DNA of 64,000 nt from Brevibacterium senegalense (GCF_000285835.1 NZ_HE978609.1:51870-115869); one strand, 5' to 3'. Positions 33,051 to 42,217 are shown, counted from the stretch's first letter. Notes: generated by a model not told the origin, from the letters alone. Numbers and translations are program-made.

Positions 33051-34457
33051 TCAGCCCATCGACGCCAGCGCGTAGAGGACCACCGCGATGAGGAAGCCCA
33101 GGACGCCCACGACGGTCGTCATGACGGTCCACGACTTGAGCGTCTGCGCGGTGGACAGGCCGAAGAAGCGGCTCACCAGCCAGAACCCGGAGTCGTTCAC
33201 GTGGCTCACGACGGACGAGCCGGCCGCGGTCGCGGCGACGAGGGCGACCAGCTGCACTGCGTTGTAGTCACCTGCCATGATCACCGGCTGCATGAGCGCG
33301 GCGGCGGTCGTGAGCGACACCGTGGCGGATCCCTGCGCCACACGGACGACGGAGGCGACCAGGAAGCTCGCGACGATGAGCGGCAGGTGCATCGAGTCCA
33401 TCGCCTGCGCGATCGCGTCGCCGATCCCGGAGGACCGCAGGACGCCGCCGAACATGCCGCCGGCACCGGTGATGAGGATCACGGAGCAGACCGGACCCAG
33501 TGCGGAGTCCGTCACGAGCTCCGTGAGCGTGCCGCCCTTGCCGCGGCTCAGTCCCAGCACGATGATCGCGATGATCGTGGTGATGAGCAGGGCGACGGGC
33601 GTTTCGCCGATCATACGCAGGACCTGCACCCACAGGGCGTCGCCGTCGACGGCTCCGGCTGTCGCCAGCGAGTTGAGCACGGTGTTCATCGCGATGAGCG
33701 CAAGCGGGAACAGCAGGAGGAAGACGATCAGCCACGGGCTGGGGTTCGACGCGAAGCTCTTGTTCGTCTCCTTCTCTGATTCTGTTCCCAGGATGTCCGG
33801 GACCGGCACGCTGATCGACCTGGTCAGCGGCTTCGTGAGGAGGTAGCCGCCCAGGTACCAGGTGGGGATGACGAAGACGAGACCCAGCAGCACCATGAGC
33901 CCCTGGTCCGCGCCGTAGAGGTCGACGGCCGTGACCGGTCCGGGGTGGGGCGGCACGAAGATGTGCATCGACAGGAAGGCGATCGCGGACGGGAACGCGA
34001 TGGAGAGGAACGGCATGCTGAGGCGCCGTGCGACCGCGTAGATGATCGGCAGCATGAGCACCAGACCCGCGTCGAAGAAGATGGGGAAGCCCATGAGGAG
34101 GCTGGCGATCGCGACGGCCAGGGGGGCGCGCTTCTCACCGAACACCTCGATGAGCTTGTCCGTCAGCCGCTGCGCCCCGCCGCTGGCCTCCAGCAGACGG
34201 CCCAGCATCGCGCCCAGGCCCACCAGCAACGCGACGCTCGCCAGTGTGCCGCCGAATCCGGACAGCATGACGGACACGACGCTGGACGGGGTGATCCCGG
34301 TGGCCAGCGCGGTCAGGAGACTGACAAGCACCAGTGCGATGAACGCGTGGAAGCGGAACGCGATGATGAGGACGAGGAGCAGGGCGATCGCCGCTGCGGC
34401 GATGCCCAGGAGCCCTCCGGTGGAGAGTTCCCAGAGGAACGGGATGTCTTCGGTCAT
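33051..34457 (-). CDS. GntP-family gluconate/sugar-acid permease
   Basis: Membrane symporter of 468 residues for gluconate or related sugar acids. Family features are LVGLGAMLGRLLEASGGAQ, FFDAGLVLMLPI, the conserved HIFVPPHPGPVTAVDLYGAD block, AQGSATVSLTTAAALMQP and the C-terminal SHVNDSGFW. The ATG at 34457 has GAAGGA 8 nt upstream. It follows a sugar-acid dehydratase on the same strand behind a hairpin, so it probably imports that enzyme's substrate. Confidence 0.92.
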   Translation of the reverse strand: MTEDIPFLWELSTGGLLGIAAAAIALLLVLIIAFRFHAFIALVLVSLLTALATGITPSSVVSVMLSGFGGTLASVALLVGLGAMLGRLLEASGGAQRLTDKLIEVFGEKRAPLAVAIASLLMGFPIFFDAGLVLMLPIIYAVARRLSMPFLSIAFPSAIAFLSMHIFVPPHPGPVTAVDLYGADQGLMVLLGLVFVIPTWYLGGYLLTKPLTRSISVPVPDILGTESEKETNKSFASNPSPWLIVFLLLFPLALIAMNTVLNSLATAGAVDGDALWVQVLRMIGETPVALLITTIIAIIVLGLSRGKGGTLTELVTDSALGPVCSVILITGAGGMFGGVLRSSGIGDAIAQAMDSMHLPLIVASFLVASVVRVAQGSATVSLTTAAALMQPVIMAGDYNAVQLVALVAATAAGSSVVSHVNDSGFWLVSRFFGLSTAQTLKSWTVMTTVVGVLGFLIAVVLYALASMG

Positions 34458-34502
34458 GAGTGGTCCTTCGAGGGGTGACGGATGTCGTCCGGGCATCCCG
34501 AT

Positions 34503-34532
34503 CGACGGCAGGGCGGCATCGCCCTGCCGTCG
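34503..34532 (-). terminator. Intra-operon hairpin between dehydratase and permease
   Basis: A perfect 13-bp stem (34503-34515 with 34520-34532) with tetraloop GCAT lies between the two genes and may attenuate permease expression. Nearby, GGTTCAGCAGTGC occurs twice in tandem at a 14-nt step (34593 and 34607). Confidence 0.6.
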
Positions 34533-34637
34533 ACCGGAGGACGCGGAAGGTGTGGATGGGGACCGCGGCACGGCCCCGCGATGAGTAGCGCTGGTTCAGC
34601 AGTGCCGGTTCAGCAGTGCTGCATCAGCGGCGCTGAC

Positions 34638-36584
34638 TCAGTGGTTGAGCCGCGGGATGGGACGGGTCTGCGCGATCCGCTGGAAGGCGATCGCGGGTTC
34701 CAGCACCATGCCGTCGCCCAGCTGGCTGGTCATCTGCCGGCTGATCTCCTGCCACGGGGTCTGGCTGGCCGGGTACGCGTAGCCGCCAGCGGCCTCGAGC
34801 TCGACCCGGCGCTCCTCCAGCTCGCTCACCTCGACCAGCAGGTCGACGCGACCGGTGTTGAGGTCGATCCGCAGACGGTCCCCCGTGCGGAGGAGGGCCA
34901 GCACGGCCCCCGGGGCCGCGGCCTCGGGCGAGCAGTTGAGGATCGACGGTGAGGCGGACGTGCCGGACTGCCGGCCGTCGCCGATGCAGGGCAGGCTGGT
35001 GACCCCCGCGTTGATGAGGCGGGCCGGCGGGTGCATGTTGACGACCTCCGCCGCACCCGGGTAGCCGATCGCACCGGTGCCGCGCATGACGAGGATCGAA
35101 TGCTCGTCGATGCCCAGGTCCTGGTCGTCGATGCGGGCGTGGTAGTCCTCGGGCCCGTCGAAGACGACCGCGGTCCCCTCGAAGGCATTCGGGTCGTCCG
35201 GGTTCGTGAGGTAGCGGCTGCGGAACTCCTCGCCGATGACGGAGGTCTTCATGACCCCGTTGTCGAACAGGTTTCCGGTCATGACCTGGAAGCCGGCGGC
35301 CTCGACGAGGGGCTCACCGATGTCGCGGATGACCTCGCGGTCCGTCACGGTCGTGTCCCGGCAGTTGTCGCCGATCGTGCGACCGTTGACGGTGAGCGCG
35401 TCCTCATGGATGAGACCCTGCTTCATGAGCTCGTTGACGACCGCGGGGACGCCGCCGGCGCGGAAGAACTCCTCGCCCAGGAAGCGGCCGGCCGGCTGCA
35501 TGTCGACCAGCAGCGGCACCTCGTGCCCGTGCTCCTGCCAGTCGTCCAGGTCCAGCTCGATGCCCAGGTGACGGGCGATCGCGATGAGGTGCCACGGCGC
35601 GTTCGACGAGCCGCCGATCGCCGAGCACACACGGATCGCGTTGAGGAAGGACTCGCGCGTCATGACGTCCGACGGCTTGCGGTCCGCGTACGCCATCTCC
35701 ACGATCTGGCGGCCGGTCTGGTACGCGATCGTGGGGCGCTCCTGGTAGGGCGCGGGGATCGCGGAGCAGCCGGGCAGGCTCATGCCCAGAGCCTCCGCGA
35801 CCGCGTTCATGGTCGAGGCGGTGCCCATCGTGTTGCAGTGGCCGATCGACGGCGAGGACTGCTTGACCATCTGCCAGTACTCGTTCTTGTCGATCTTCCC
35901 GGCGGCGAACAGATCGCGCGCCTCCCAGTCGATCGTGCCGGTGCCCACGCGGCGGCCCTTGTACCAGCCGTTGAGCATGGGTCCGCCGGACAGGACGATC
36001 GCAGGGATGTCGACGGTGGCGGCGGCCATGAGCAGCGCCGGCGTCGTCTTGTCGCAGCCCGTCGTGAGGACGACCCCGTCCAGCGGGTAGCCGTGGAGGG
36101 TCTCGACGAGGCCCAGGTACTGGAGATTGCGGTCCAGCGCGGCGGTGGGGCGCTTGCCCGTCTCCTGGATGGGGTGGACGGGGAACTCGAAGCAGATGCC
36201 GCCGGCCTCGCGGATGCCCTCGCGCACGCGCTTCGCCAGCTCGATGTGGTGGCGGTTGCACGGCACCAGGTCGCTGCCGGTCTGGGCGATGCCGATGACC
36301 GGCTTGCCCGACTGCAACTCCTCCTGGCTGAGCCCGTAGTTGAGGTAGCGCTCCAGGATGAGGATCGTGGAGTCCGGCTCATTGGGGTTGTCGAACCACT
36401 CCTGCGACCGCCACCGCAGCGGGACGAACCCCTCGTCCGTGCGGGCGATGCCGTCCGCGTCATCGCCGGCGACCGCACTGCCGGGGAAGCCGTCCGGGTT
36501 GTAGCCGCGGGTGTGGGTGCCCGGGTAGGCGTGCACGCCGGCGACGGGCGACTCGTCGGGATCTGACAATGTCTCCGATGACAT
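34638..36584 (-). CDS. Sugar-acid dehydratase of the IlvD/EDD family
   Basis: Fe-S dehydratase of 648 residues that removes water from an aldonic acid (pentonate or hexonate) to give a 2-keto-3-deoxy acid. The family cysteines are in GSDLVPCNRHH, TTGCDKTTPALLMAA and GHCNTMGTASTMN, and the C-terminal GDGRQSGTSASPSILN matches the sugar-acid branch more than true IlvD. The acidic N-terminal extension of about 50 residues is longer than in most homologues. GAAGGTGG precedes the ATG at 36584. Its neighbours, a GntR-FCD regulator and GntP permease, fit sugar-acid catabolism rather than branched-chain amino acid synthesis. Confidence 0.88.
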   Translation of the reverse strand: MSSETLSDPDESPVAGVHAYPGTHTRGYNPDGFPGSAVAGDDADGIARTDEGFVPLRWRSQEWFDNPNEPDSTILILERYLNYGLSQEELQSGKPVIGIAQTGSDLVPCNRHHIELAKRVREGIREAGGICFEFPVHPIQETGKRPTAALDRNLQYLGLVETLHGYPLDGVVLTTGCDKTTPALLMAAATVDIPAIVLSGGPMLNGWYKGRRVGTGTIDWEARDLFAAGKIDKNEYWQMVKQSSPSIGHCNTMGTASTMNAVAEALGMSLPGCSAIPAPYQERPTIAYQTGRQIVEMAYADRKPSDVMTRESFLNAIRVCSAIGGSSNAPWHLIAIARHLGIELDLDDWQEHGHEVPLLVDMQPAGRFLGEEFFRAGGVPAVVNELMKQGLIHEDALTVNGRTIGDNCRDTTVTDREVIRDIGEPLVEAAGFQVMTGNLFDNGVMKTSVIGEEFRSRYLTNPDDPNAFEGTAVVFDGPEDYHARIDDQDLGIDEHSILVMRGTGAIGYPGAAEVVNMHPPARLINAGVTSLPCIGDGRQSGTSASPSILNCSPEAAAPGAVLALLRTGDRLRIDLNTGRVDLLVEVSELEERRVELEAAGGYAYPASQTPWQEISRQMTSQLGDGMVLEPAIAFQRIAQTRPIPRLNH

Positions 36585-36629
36585 CGCTACCACCTTCGGT
36601 GAGGGGCGGACGGGGCCGCGCCCGCCGCA

Positions 36630-36659
36630 TCGTATACAGAACACAGTGATCCTATACGA
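36630..36659. promoter_or_regulatory. Inverted repeat TCGTATA/TATACGA, likely GntR operator
   Basis: TCGTATA at 36630-36636 and TATACGA at 36653-36659 form a perfect 7-bp inverted repeat, 46 nt upstream of the dehydratase start. GTATAC within it is itself palindromic and overlaps a plausible -10 (TATACG, minus strand). FadR/FCD-type GntR proteins bind short symmetric sites of this kind. The GntR gene is directly upstream. Confidence 0.55.
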
Positions 36660-36782
36660 CGTGGGAGTCGAATGGGACCCCCCTCACACAGGTGTGTCTG
36701 CGGGCACTGCGGACGCGCCCGAGGCCGCCGCGCGTGACCGGCCCGCCCACCTCCCGGCGGGGTCGGGTGCAGTCCGGTTCCG

Positions 36783-37493
36783 TCAGAGGAGACGGCCGCG
36801 GATCCGCCCAGAGGGCACGCCGGCCACCGTCGTGCCGGGTGCGGCTCCGCCGGACATCTGGGGCGCGAAGCGCTGCAGGGAGTTCTCCAGGTGGAGGCGC
36901 ATCGCGGCCTCTGCGTCGTCCGGACGACACTCTGCGACAGCACGGGCGATATCCCGGTGCTCGTCGAGCGTCACGTCGAAGTGCTCCCCCAGCGTCCGGG
37001 AGCCCTCGATGTCATCGCCGTAGAGGCGGAAGAGATGCAGCTGCGCGTGGAGGCTCTCGAACGCGGCGAAGAGGAACGAGTTCCCAGTGGCCTGCTGGAT
37101 CGTCTTGTGGAACAGCTCATCGTGCATCGCCAGGTGGGTGCGGGAGACCTGCCCGCTGGCACGGAAGTCGTCCACCTGGCGCACCAGGTCGTCACCGGGG
37201 TTCGTCATGCGGTCGGAGGACAGGACGCGCGCGGACCACGGCTCCAGGAGCATCCGCACCTCGAACATGTGCCGGAACTCGATGGCGTCCAGCAGTGCGG
37301 TGGTGGAGTACCCGCGACCCTTGACGCGCTCGACCAGCCCATCGCCCTCGAGGTGGTGGAGCGCCTCGCGCACCGGGGTCTGGGACACGCCCAGTTCGCG
37401 CACCAGCGCGTCGATGTTGATCTTGGTCCCGGGGCGCAGGTCGTTGCGCACGATCTTCTCCCTGATCCGGTCGTAGACCGATCCCGTCTCCAT
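36783..37493 (-). CDS. GntR-family transcriptional regulator (FCD/FadR subfamily)
   Basis: DNA-binding repressor of 236 residues. The winged helix is at residues 5-70 (IREKIVRNDLRPGTKINIDALVRELGVSQTPVREALHHLE). The FCD effector domain follows, with metal-ligand-type residues in HDELFHKTI and LDEHRDIARAVAECRPDDAEAAMRLHLE. The ATG at 37493 has GGAGGGGAG upstream. It sits between the divergent TRAP binding-protein gene and the dehydratase, so it likely controls both with a sugar acid as effector. Confidence 0.88.
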   Translation of the reverse strand: METGSVYDRIREKIVRNDLRPGTKINIDALVRELGVSQTPVREALHHLEGDGLVERVKGRGYSTTALLDAIEFRHMFEVRMLLEPWSARVLSSDRMTNPGDDLVRQVDDFRASGQVSRTHLAMHDELFHKTIQQATGNSFLFAAFESLHAQLHLFRLYGDDIEGSRTLGEHFDVTLDEHRDIARAVAECRPDDAEAAMRLHLENSLQRFAPQMSGGAAPGTTVAGVPSGRIRGRLL

Positions 37494-37516
37494 GCGCTCC
37501 CCTCCAGTGGTCGCCC

Positions 37517-37555
37517 GTCGCACCCTGTTCGTCTGTCGCACCACAGTAGTCGCAC
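37517..37555. repeat. Three direct repeats GTCGCAC in the gntR/dctP intergenic region
   Basis: GTCGCAC occurs at 37517-37523, 37535-37541 and 37549-37555, just upstream of the GntR start. They may be regulator half-sites; the spacing (18 and 14 nt) is not regular. Confidence 0.35.
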
Positions 37556-37739
37556 GGAGGCCGGAGCCCTGCCACGGTCCGGATCTCAGTCCGGTCACGG
37601 AGTTGAAATTGATCTCGATTTTCGCTCGATCCGTTGCTACTGTCTCCCCAGGCGGGGACAGGGTGACTGTCGAGCGTGCACAGTGGCGCGGCCCGCCGGC
37701 CCGATGAAGGTGCGGACGACTCAACGGAGAGTGACGAGC

Positions 37740-39026
37740 ATGGCAGCAGTGAACACAGTGAGGACCGCGGGGATCGCCGCGATCGCAGCGATCGGCCTGG
37801 TCGCCAGCGGATGCGCCGGCAGCGCCGGGTCCTCCGGCGGCGGAGGTGCAGGCGGAGGCGACGGGTTCGAATTCGGCGCATCGCAGGAGGAGGTCGACGC
37901 AGTCCTGGAGGATCTGGAGCCCGTCGAGATCACGTATCAGGCCGGCGCGCAGTCCCCGCAGTCGGTCTCCGCGCGCAACGGCCACGGCTTCAAGGAGTAC
38001 GTGGAGGAGCGCTCCGGCGGGAAGATCACCGTCGACGTCGTCTGGGGCCAGGCGATCGCCGGGTACGCGGAGATCGACGATGCGCTGCAGGACGGCCGCG
38101 TCGACGTCTCCTACGCCCTGCCCATCTACAACCCCACGGAGCATCCGCAGTTCAACGCGCTCGCCACCGCGACGGCCGGCATGCCCAACTCCCCCGTCGT
38201 GGGCGAGATGGTGGGCAACGCCGCACTGGTGGACCTCGCGTGGAACTCGCAGGAGCTGCTGGACAACTACGAGGAGCAGGGACTCGTTCCGCTCACCCCC
38301 ATGATCAGCACCGGCTCGTACGTGTCCGTCTGCGCGGACGAGGGCACGTCGCTGGACGACATGAAGGGTCGTCAGATCCGTGTGGCGAGCGTGGCGCACG
38401 AGAACCAGGTGACGGCCATGGGCGCCTCCCCCGTCTCGATGGAGTACGTCGAGGTGTTCGAGGCGCTGCAGCGCGGGACGGTCGACTGCACGTTCGCCCA
38501 GACCCTCCCCTCGGAGGAGAGCGGGCTGTTCGAGGTCGCCAAGCACGTCGCGTACACGACGGAGCAGAACAGTCTGTCCGGGCGCTCCGCCGGCGCGAAC
38601 CTGGCGGGCTCCGGATTCCAGGCCCTGCCCCTGGCGTACCAGCAGATCATCTTCGATTCGCAGATGAGCGGCTTCGCGAAGAGCAACCAGGTGATCTCCG
38701 AGGGCCACGCGAAGTCGATGACCCAGCTGGAGGAGGCCGGGGGCGAGATCGGCCCGATGGCGGACGACACAGACCAGCAGATCGGCGAGACCAACGACGC
38801 CCTCTTCGAGGAGATCGAGGAGTCCGGGCTCATCGGCACGGACGTGCAGGCGCGCACGCAGGAGGCGGTCGAGAAGTGGCAGCAGATCGTCGCCGATGCG
38901 GGCATCGAGGACGGCGGTGGCTACGAGGACATGAACGACTGGTACGTGGAGGAGGACATCGACTTCGACGCGATCGCGGAGCAGCTCTTCCAGGAGGCGG
39001 CGCTCCCCCATCGTCCGGGAGCCTGA
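37740..39026 (+). CDS. TRAP-type substrate-binding lipoprotein (DctP family), orphan
   Basis: Extracytoplasmic receptor of 428 residues. Lipobox ASGC has Cys25, followed by a Gly/Ser linker. DctP features are GHGFKEYVEERSGGKITVDVVWGQ, DDMKGRQIRVAS (the helix-strand with the carboxylate-binding Arg) and SMEYVEVFEALQRGTVDC. Such receptors bind carboxylic acids, which fits the divergent sugar-acid genes. The DctQ and DctM membrane subunits are absent: the next gene is on the other strand after a strong terminator. GGAGA lies 11 nt before the ATG at 37740. Confidence 0.87.
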   Translation: MAAVNTVRTAGIAAIAAIGLVASGCAGSAGSSGGGGAGGGDGFEFGASQEEVDAVLEDLEPVEITYQAGAQSPQSVSARNGHGFKEYVEERSGGKITVDVVWGQAIAGYAEIDDALQDGRVDVSYALPIYNPTEHPQFNALATATAGMPNSPVVGEMVGNAALVDLAWNSQELLDNYEEQGLVPLTPMISTGSYVSVCADEGTSLDDMKGRQIRVASVAHENQVTAMGASPVSMEYVEVFEALQRGTVDCTFAQTLPSEESGLFEVAKHVAYTTEQNSLSGRSAGANLAGSGFQALPLAYQQIIFDSQMSGFAKSNQVISEGHAKSMTQLEEAGGEIGPMADDTDQQIGETNDALFEEIEESGLIGTDVQARTQEAVEKWQQIVADAGIEDGGGYEDMNDWYVEEDIDFDAIAEQLFQEAALPHRPGA

Positions 39027-39096
39027 CGGCCTGACCTCTGCGGCTCCTGAGCCCGCAGCGTTCTGCGGCCCGGGCGAGGAGCGCACTTCCCCAGGA

Positions 39097-39140
39097 CATG
39101 ACGAAGGGACCCGATCGAACGATCGGGTCCCTTCGTCATG
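39097..39140. terminator. Strong bidirectional terminator
   Basis: Perfect 21-bp arms 39097-39117 and 39120-39140 with a 2-nt centre, between the convergent dctP-like and EamA genes. Confidence 0.8.
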
Positions 39141-39189
39141 CTCACCGGCGGAGCCGGGCGCAGGCTGCTGCGCGCGTTCGTCGTCGCGT

Positions 39190-40116
39190 TCAGAGCCGCG
39201 TTCGGACAGACGCCGAGGTCGCTGTACCGCGCGTAGCCGGCGCCACTGCCAGCACGAGGAGGGAGACGCCGATGCCGGCGAGGCCGGCCCAGCCGATGAG
39301 CGGCAGCCGCTCGCCCACGATGACGACGGCGAGGACGGCGGCGACGGCGGGCTCGGCAAGGGTCAGGGTCGTCGCCGTGCTGGGAGCGACGCGGGAGAGG
39401 CCGAAGCCGAAGAACAGGTAGCCCACGAACATGGGGATGAGTGCCATGTAGGCGCCCACCGTCAGCGCCTGGGTCGTCGCCAGCAGTGGCGCGCCGGTGA
39501 GCGCCAGGACCGGCATGAGCGCCAGGCCGCCCAGCCCGAAGATCGCGCCCATCGCCGCGGCACGCCCCACCCCGGCGCCCATGAGGCGGTGGGCCGCCCA
39601 CGAGTACACGGCATAGGCGGCTCCGGCGACGAGTCCCAGACCCACTCCCGTGACCGTGTGAAGGAGGGCCGCGGGCGCCTCGTGCAGCTTCGCGACGCAG
39701 AGCACGGCGCTTCCCGCGATGCCCAGGACAGCGGCGAGGACCCACCACGCGCTGGGTCGGCGGTGCTCCAGGAGCATCTCGAGGAGGCCCGACACGATCG
39801 GGGCGGAGCCCAGCGAGACGACCGTGCCGATCGCAACGCCGGCCAGGTGCATCGAGCTGTAGAAGGCCAGCGGGTAGATGACAACGCCCACGGCTCCCGC
39901 ACACACCACCGTTCGCCAGGACGCGAGGGCAGCTCGCTGACGCAGCAGGGACGGGGCGGCGACGAGGGCCTGGAGGATCCCACCGATCCCCAGGGCAGCC
40001 GCACCCATGGCCAGGGGCCCCACGTCGGGCGCGAAGGTCGCCGCTGTGCCCGTGGTCCCCCACAGGACGGCTGCGACGAGGACGGCAAGGACCCCGGGCA
40101 GGGACGACCGGCTCAC
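39190..40116 (-). CDS. EamA/DMT-superfamily transporter
   Basis: Ten-helix drug/metabolite transporter of 308 residues made of two EamA repeats. The first starts at VLAVLVAAVLWGTTGTAATF and the second at GVGLGLVAGAAYAVYSWAAHRLM. Each ends with an EP/E-type motif (SAPIVSGLLEMLLEHRRP; LAEPAVAAVLAVVIVGERL). It follows the TetR gene on the same strand by 46 nt, so export of the TetR ligand is possible. Confidence 0.88.
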   Translation of the reverse strand: MSRSSLPGVLAVLVAAVLWGTTGTAATFAPDVGPLAMGAAALGIGGILQALVAAPSLLRQRAALASWRTVVCAGAVGVVIYPLAFYSSMHLAGVAIGTVVSLGSAPIVSGLLEMLLEHRRPSAWWVLAAVLGIAGSAVLCVAKLHEAPAALLHTVTGVGLGLVAGAAYAVYSWAAHRLMGAGVGRAAAMGAIFGLGGLALMPVLALTGAPLLATTQALTVGAYMALIPMFVGYLFFGFGLSRVAPSTATTLTLAEPAVAAVLAVVIVGERLPLIGWAGLAGIGVSLLVLAVAPATRGTATSASVRTRL

Positions 40117-40162
40117 GGTGCGCCCCGCATCGCGGATGCTCGCCGCGCAGCGACAGTCCCCG

Positions 40163-40723
40163 TCACAGCGCGGCGATCATGCGCGCAGCGATCCCACGGG
40201 CCTGCTCGAGGCGCGCGGGCGTGCCCTCGAGGCCGGCGCGGGCGACAGCCCCTTCGAGGAGGAAGCTCAGATGTTCGGCCATCTCACCCGCCCGCCCCGC
40301 GTCTGCCAGTTCCTCGAGATGACGGGTGAGGATCTGCTCCACCTCTTCCTTGTGCGCGCGCACGGACGCGCGAGCCGGAGCGCCGGCGGGGAACTCGGCG
40401 GCCGCATTGAGGAGGCCGCAACCGCGGAACCCGAACTCATAGGCACCGTGCGTGTGGTCGATGTAGGCATCGAACACGGCCAGGACCCGGTCTGAGGCCG
40501 TCGTCGCCTCTGCGGACCGGGAGGCATGAAGGTCCAGCCACTCCTGGTGCCGGGCGTCGATGTACGCGCCCACCAGGTCGGCCTTGTTCGCGAAGTTGTT
40601 GTAGAGGCTCTTCTTCGCTACCCCGGCCTCCGCCGTGATCGTGTCGATACCCGTCGCCTGCACGCCGTGGTCGTAGAACCGCCTCGCCGCGGCCTCGAGC
40701 AGCCGTTCGCGCACCGCACCCAT
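40163..40723 (-). CDS. TetR-family transcriptional regulator
   Basis: Repressor of 186 residues. The HTH is at residues 5-50 (RLLEAAARRFYDHGVQATGIDTITAEAGVAKKSLYNNFANKADLV) and a helical ligand domain follows (FRGCGLLNAAAEFP matches the group near MFS exporters). It lies between an MFS gene upstream and an EamA gene downstream, all on the minus strand. A perfect 12-bp palindrome (40747-40772) is 24 nt before its ATG, so it probably represses itself and the linked exporters. Confidence 0.9.
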   Translation of the reverse strand: MGAVRERLLEAAARRFYDHGVQATGIDTITAEAGVAKKSLYNNFANKADLVGAYIDARHQEWLDLHASRSAEATTASDRVLAVFDAYIDHTHGAYEFGFRGCGLLNAAAEFPAGAPARASVRAHKEEVEQILTRHLEELADAGRAGEMAEHLSFLLEGAVARAGLEGTPARLEQARGIAARMIAAL

Positions 40724-40746
40724 GCCATCCCCACTCGTTGATCAGC

Positions 40747-40772
40747 CAGTAGGTAGACCAGTCTACCTACTG
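40747..40772. promoter_or_regulatory. TetR operator, perfect 12-bp inverted repeat
   Basis: CAGTAGGTAGAC, a 2-nt centre CA, then GTCTACCTACTG. It sits in the 63-nt gap between the MFS stop and the TetR start, where an autoregulatory operator is expected. The half-site CTACCTAC-type spacing is typical for TetR dimers. Confidence 0.7.
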
Positions 40773-40786
40773 CGGGGCGTTTGTCA

Positions 40787-42217
40787 TCAGACGGCGGCGG
40801 GCATTCCACGACCCGACCCCCGAGCCAGCCAGACCAGCACGACGCAGGCGAGCGCTGCGACGGCTCCGGCGGTGAAGGTGGTGAGGAACGCGGACAGGAC
40901 CGGGACCTCGGCGCCGTCGGCAATGACGACGCGGGAGGCGAGCACCATGCCGGTGACCGTCGCACCGGAACTGGTGCCTACGCTGCGCATGAGCGCGTTG
41001 ACGCCCACTGCGGACCCGGTGGCCTCCCGCGGGACCTCCGCCATGATGAGCGTGGGGATCGCCGCGTACGCGACCGTCACGCCCACGCAGGACACGGTGC
41101 CGGCGAGGATGAAGTGCCACACCTCGTCATGCCAGAGCAGGACGAGGCCGTAGCCCGCGGCCCCCACGAGGGCGCCGGCGCAGGTGGAGACTCGGGCTCC
41201 GTAGCGGTTCGTGATCCGTGCACCCACGGGAGCGGCCGCCATCATGGCGAGCGAGGGCGGCACCAGGGCCATGCTGGCTTCGAACATGGTCAGGCCCAGG
41301 CCGGCCTCAGTGTGCGCGGGCAGCTCCAGGATCTGGAGGTAGGCGACCTCCATGACGAAGAAGGAGAATCCCAGCGCGACGGCGCCCAGGTTGGTGAACA
41401 GGACCGGCCTGCGGGAGAACTGGCGCAGGTCGACGATCGGCTCGTCCAGCCTCAGCTCGAAGAGGACCCACCCGGCCAGCACGAGGACTCCTCCCCCGAC
41501 GACGCCCAGGGTCAACGGCGAGGTCCAGCCCCAGAGCGGTCCCTGCGAGACCGCGATGAGAATGCCGGACAGGCCGACACCGAGGCCGGCCGCACCCAGG
41601 AGGTCCACCCTGCGGCCCGTGCCCGGCGAGCGGGGAACGGTGAACCAGACGACGAGCAGATTGGCGACGCCCAGTCCGACCGTCGACCAGAAGAGGGCCT
41701 TCCAGTCGCCCACCTGGACGATCCAGGCGGCCAGCGGCAGTCCCAGTGCGCCGCCGAAGCCCAGGCTGGCACTCACGAATGCGATGCCGGTGACGCTGAG
41801 GCGACGATCCGGCAGGTCGCCCAGGATGGAGATGCCCACGGCGATGACGCCCATGCTCACGCCCTGGAGGGCGCGGCCCAGCAGCAGCCACCAGAGTCCC
41901 GACGCGAGCGCGGCGATGAGGGAGCCCAGGATGAGGAGGACAACGAGGGCGAGGAGGACGCGGCGCTTGCCCCAGAGGTCCGCGAGACGTCCGGAGATGG
42001 GCGTCGTCACGGCGGCAGCGACGAGGGAGACCGTGAGGACCCATGCAGTGGCGCTGCGTGTGGAGTCCAGGAGCTGCGGCAGATGATTCTGGATGGGGAC
42101 GACGAGCGTCTGCATGAAGGACACGCTGGTCGCGGCGAGCGAGAGGGCGAGGACGATCACCCAGGGCGTGGCTGGCAGCGGAGTGTCAGGCGTCGAGGGG
42201 ATTCGGGGGTCACGCAC
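40787..42217 (-). CDS. MFS multidrug exporter (DHA2-like)
   Basis: Membrane transporter of 476 residues with about 14 hydrophobic segments. Motif A is GRLADLWGKRRVLLA after the second helix, and the motif-C-like FVSASLGFGGALGLPLAAWI occurs in helix 5, as in drug:H+ antiporters of the DHA2 (EmrB/QacA) type. It begins at GTG 42217 without a strong ribosome site. The TetR gene with its palindrome follows, then EamA, giving a regulated export cluster. Substrate unknown. Confidence 0.87.
   Translation of the reverse strand: MRDPRIPSTPDTPLPATPWVIVLALSLAATSVSFMQTLVVPIQNHLPQLLDSTRSATAWVLTVSLVAAAVTTPISGRLADLWGKRRVLLALVVLLILGSLIAALASGLWWLLLGRALQGVSMGVIAVGISILGDLPDRRLSVTGIAFVSASLGFGGALGLPLAAWIVQVGDWKALFWSTVGLGVANLLVVWFTVPRSPGTGRRVDLLGAAGLGVGLSGILIAVSQGPLWGWTSPLTLGVVGGGVLVLAGWVLFELRLDEPIVDLRQFSRRPVLFTNLGAVALGFSFFVMEVAYLQILELPAHTEAGLGLTMFEASMALVPPSLAMMAAAPVGARITNRYGARVSTCAGALVGAAGYGLVLLWHDEVWHFILAGTVSCVGVTVAYAAIPTLIMAEVPREATGSAVGVNALMRSVGTSSGATVTGMVLASRVVIADGAEVPVLSAFLTTFTAGAVAALACVVLVWLARGSGRGMPAAV

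Noticed and set aside
34638-36584. Dihydroxy-acid dehydratase IlvD of amino acid synthesis
   Set aside because: The GntR-FCD and GntP neighbours and the sugar-acid-type C-terminus point to an aldonate dehydratase.
36783-39359. An 858-codon open frame spanning the GntR gene and the region opposite dctP
   Set aside because: Only its last 236 codons, from the ATG at 37493, look like a protein (GntR-FCD); the rest mirrors the dctP-like gene.
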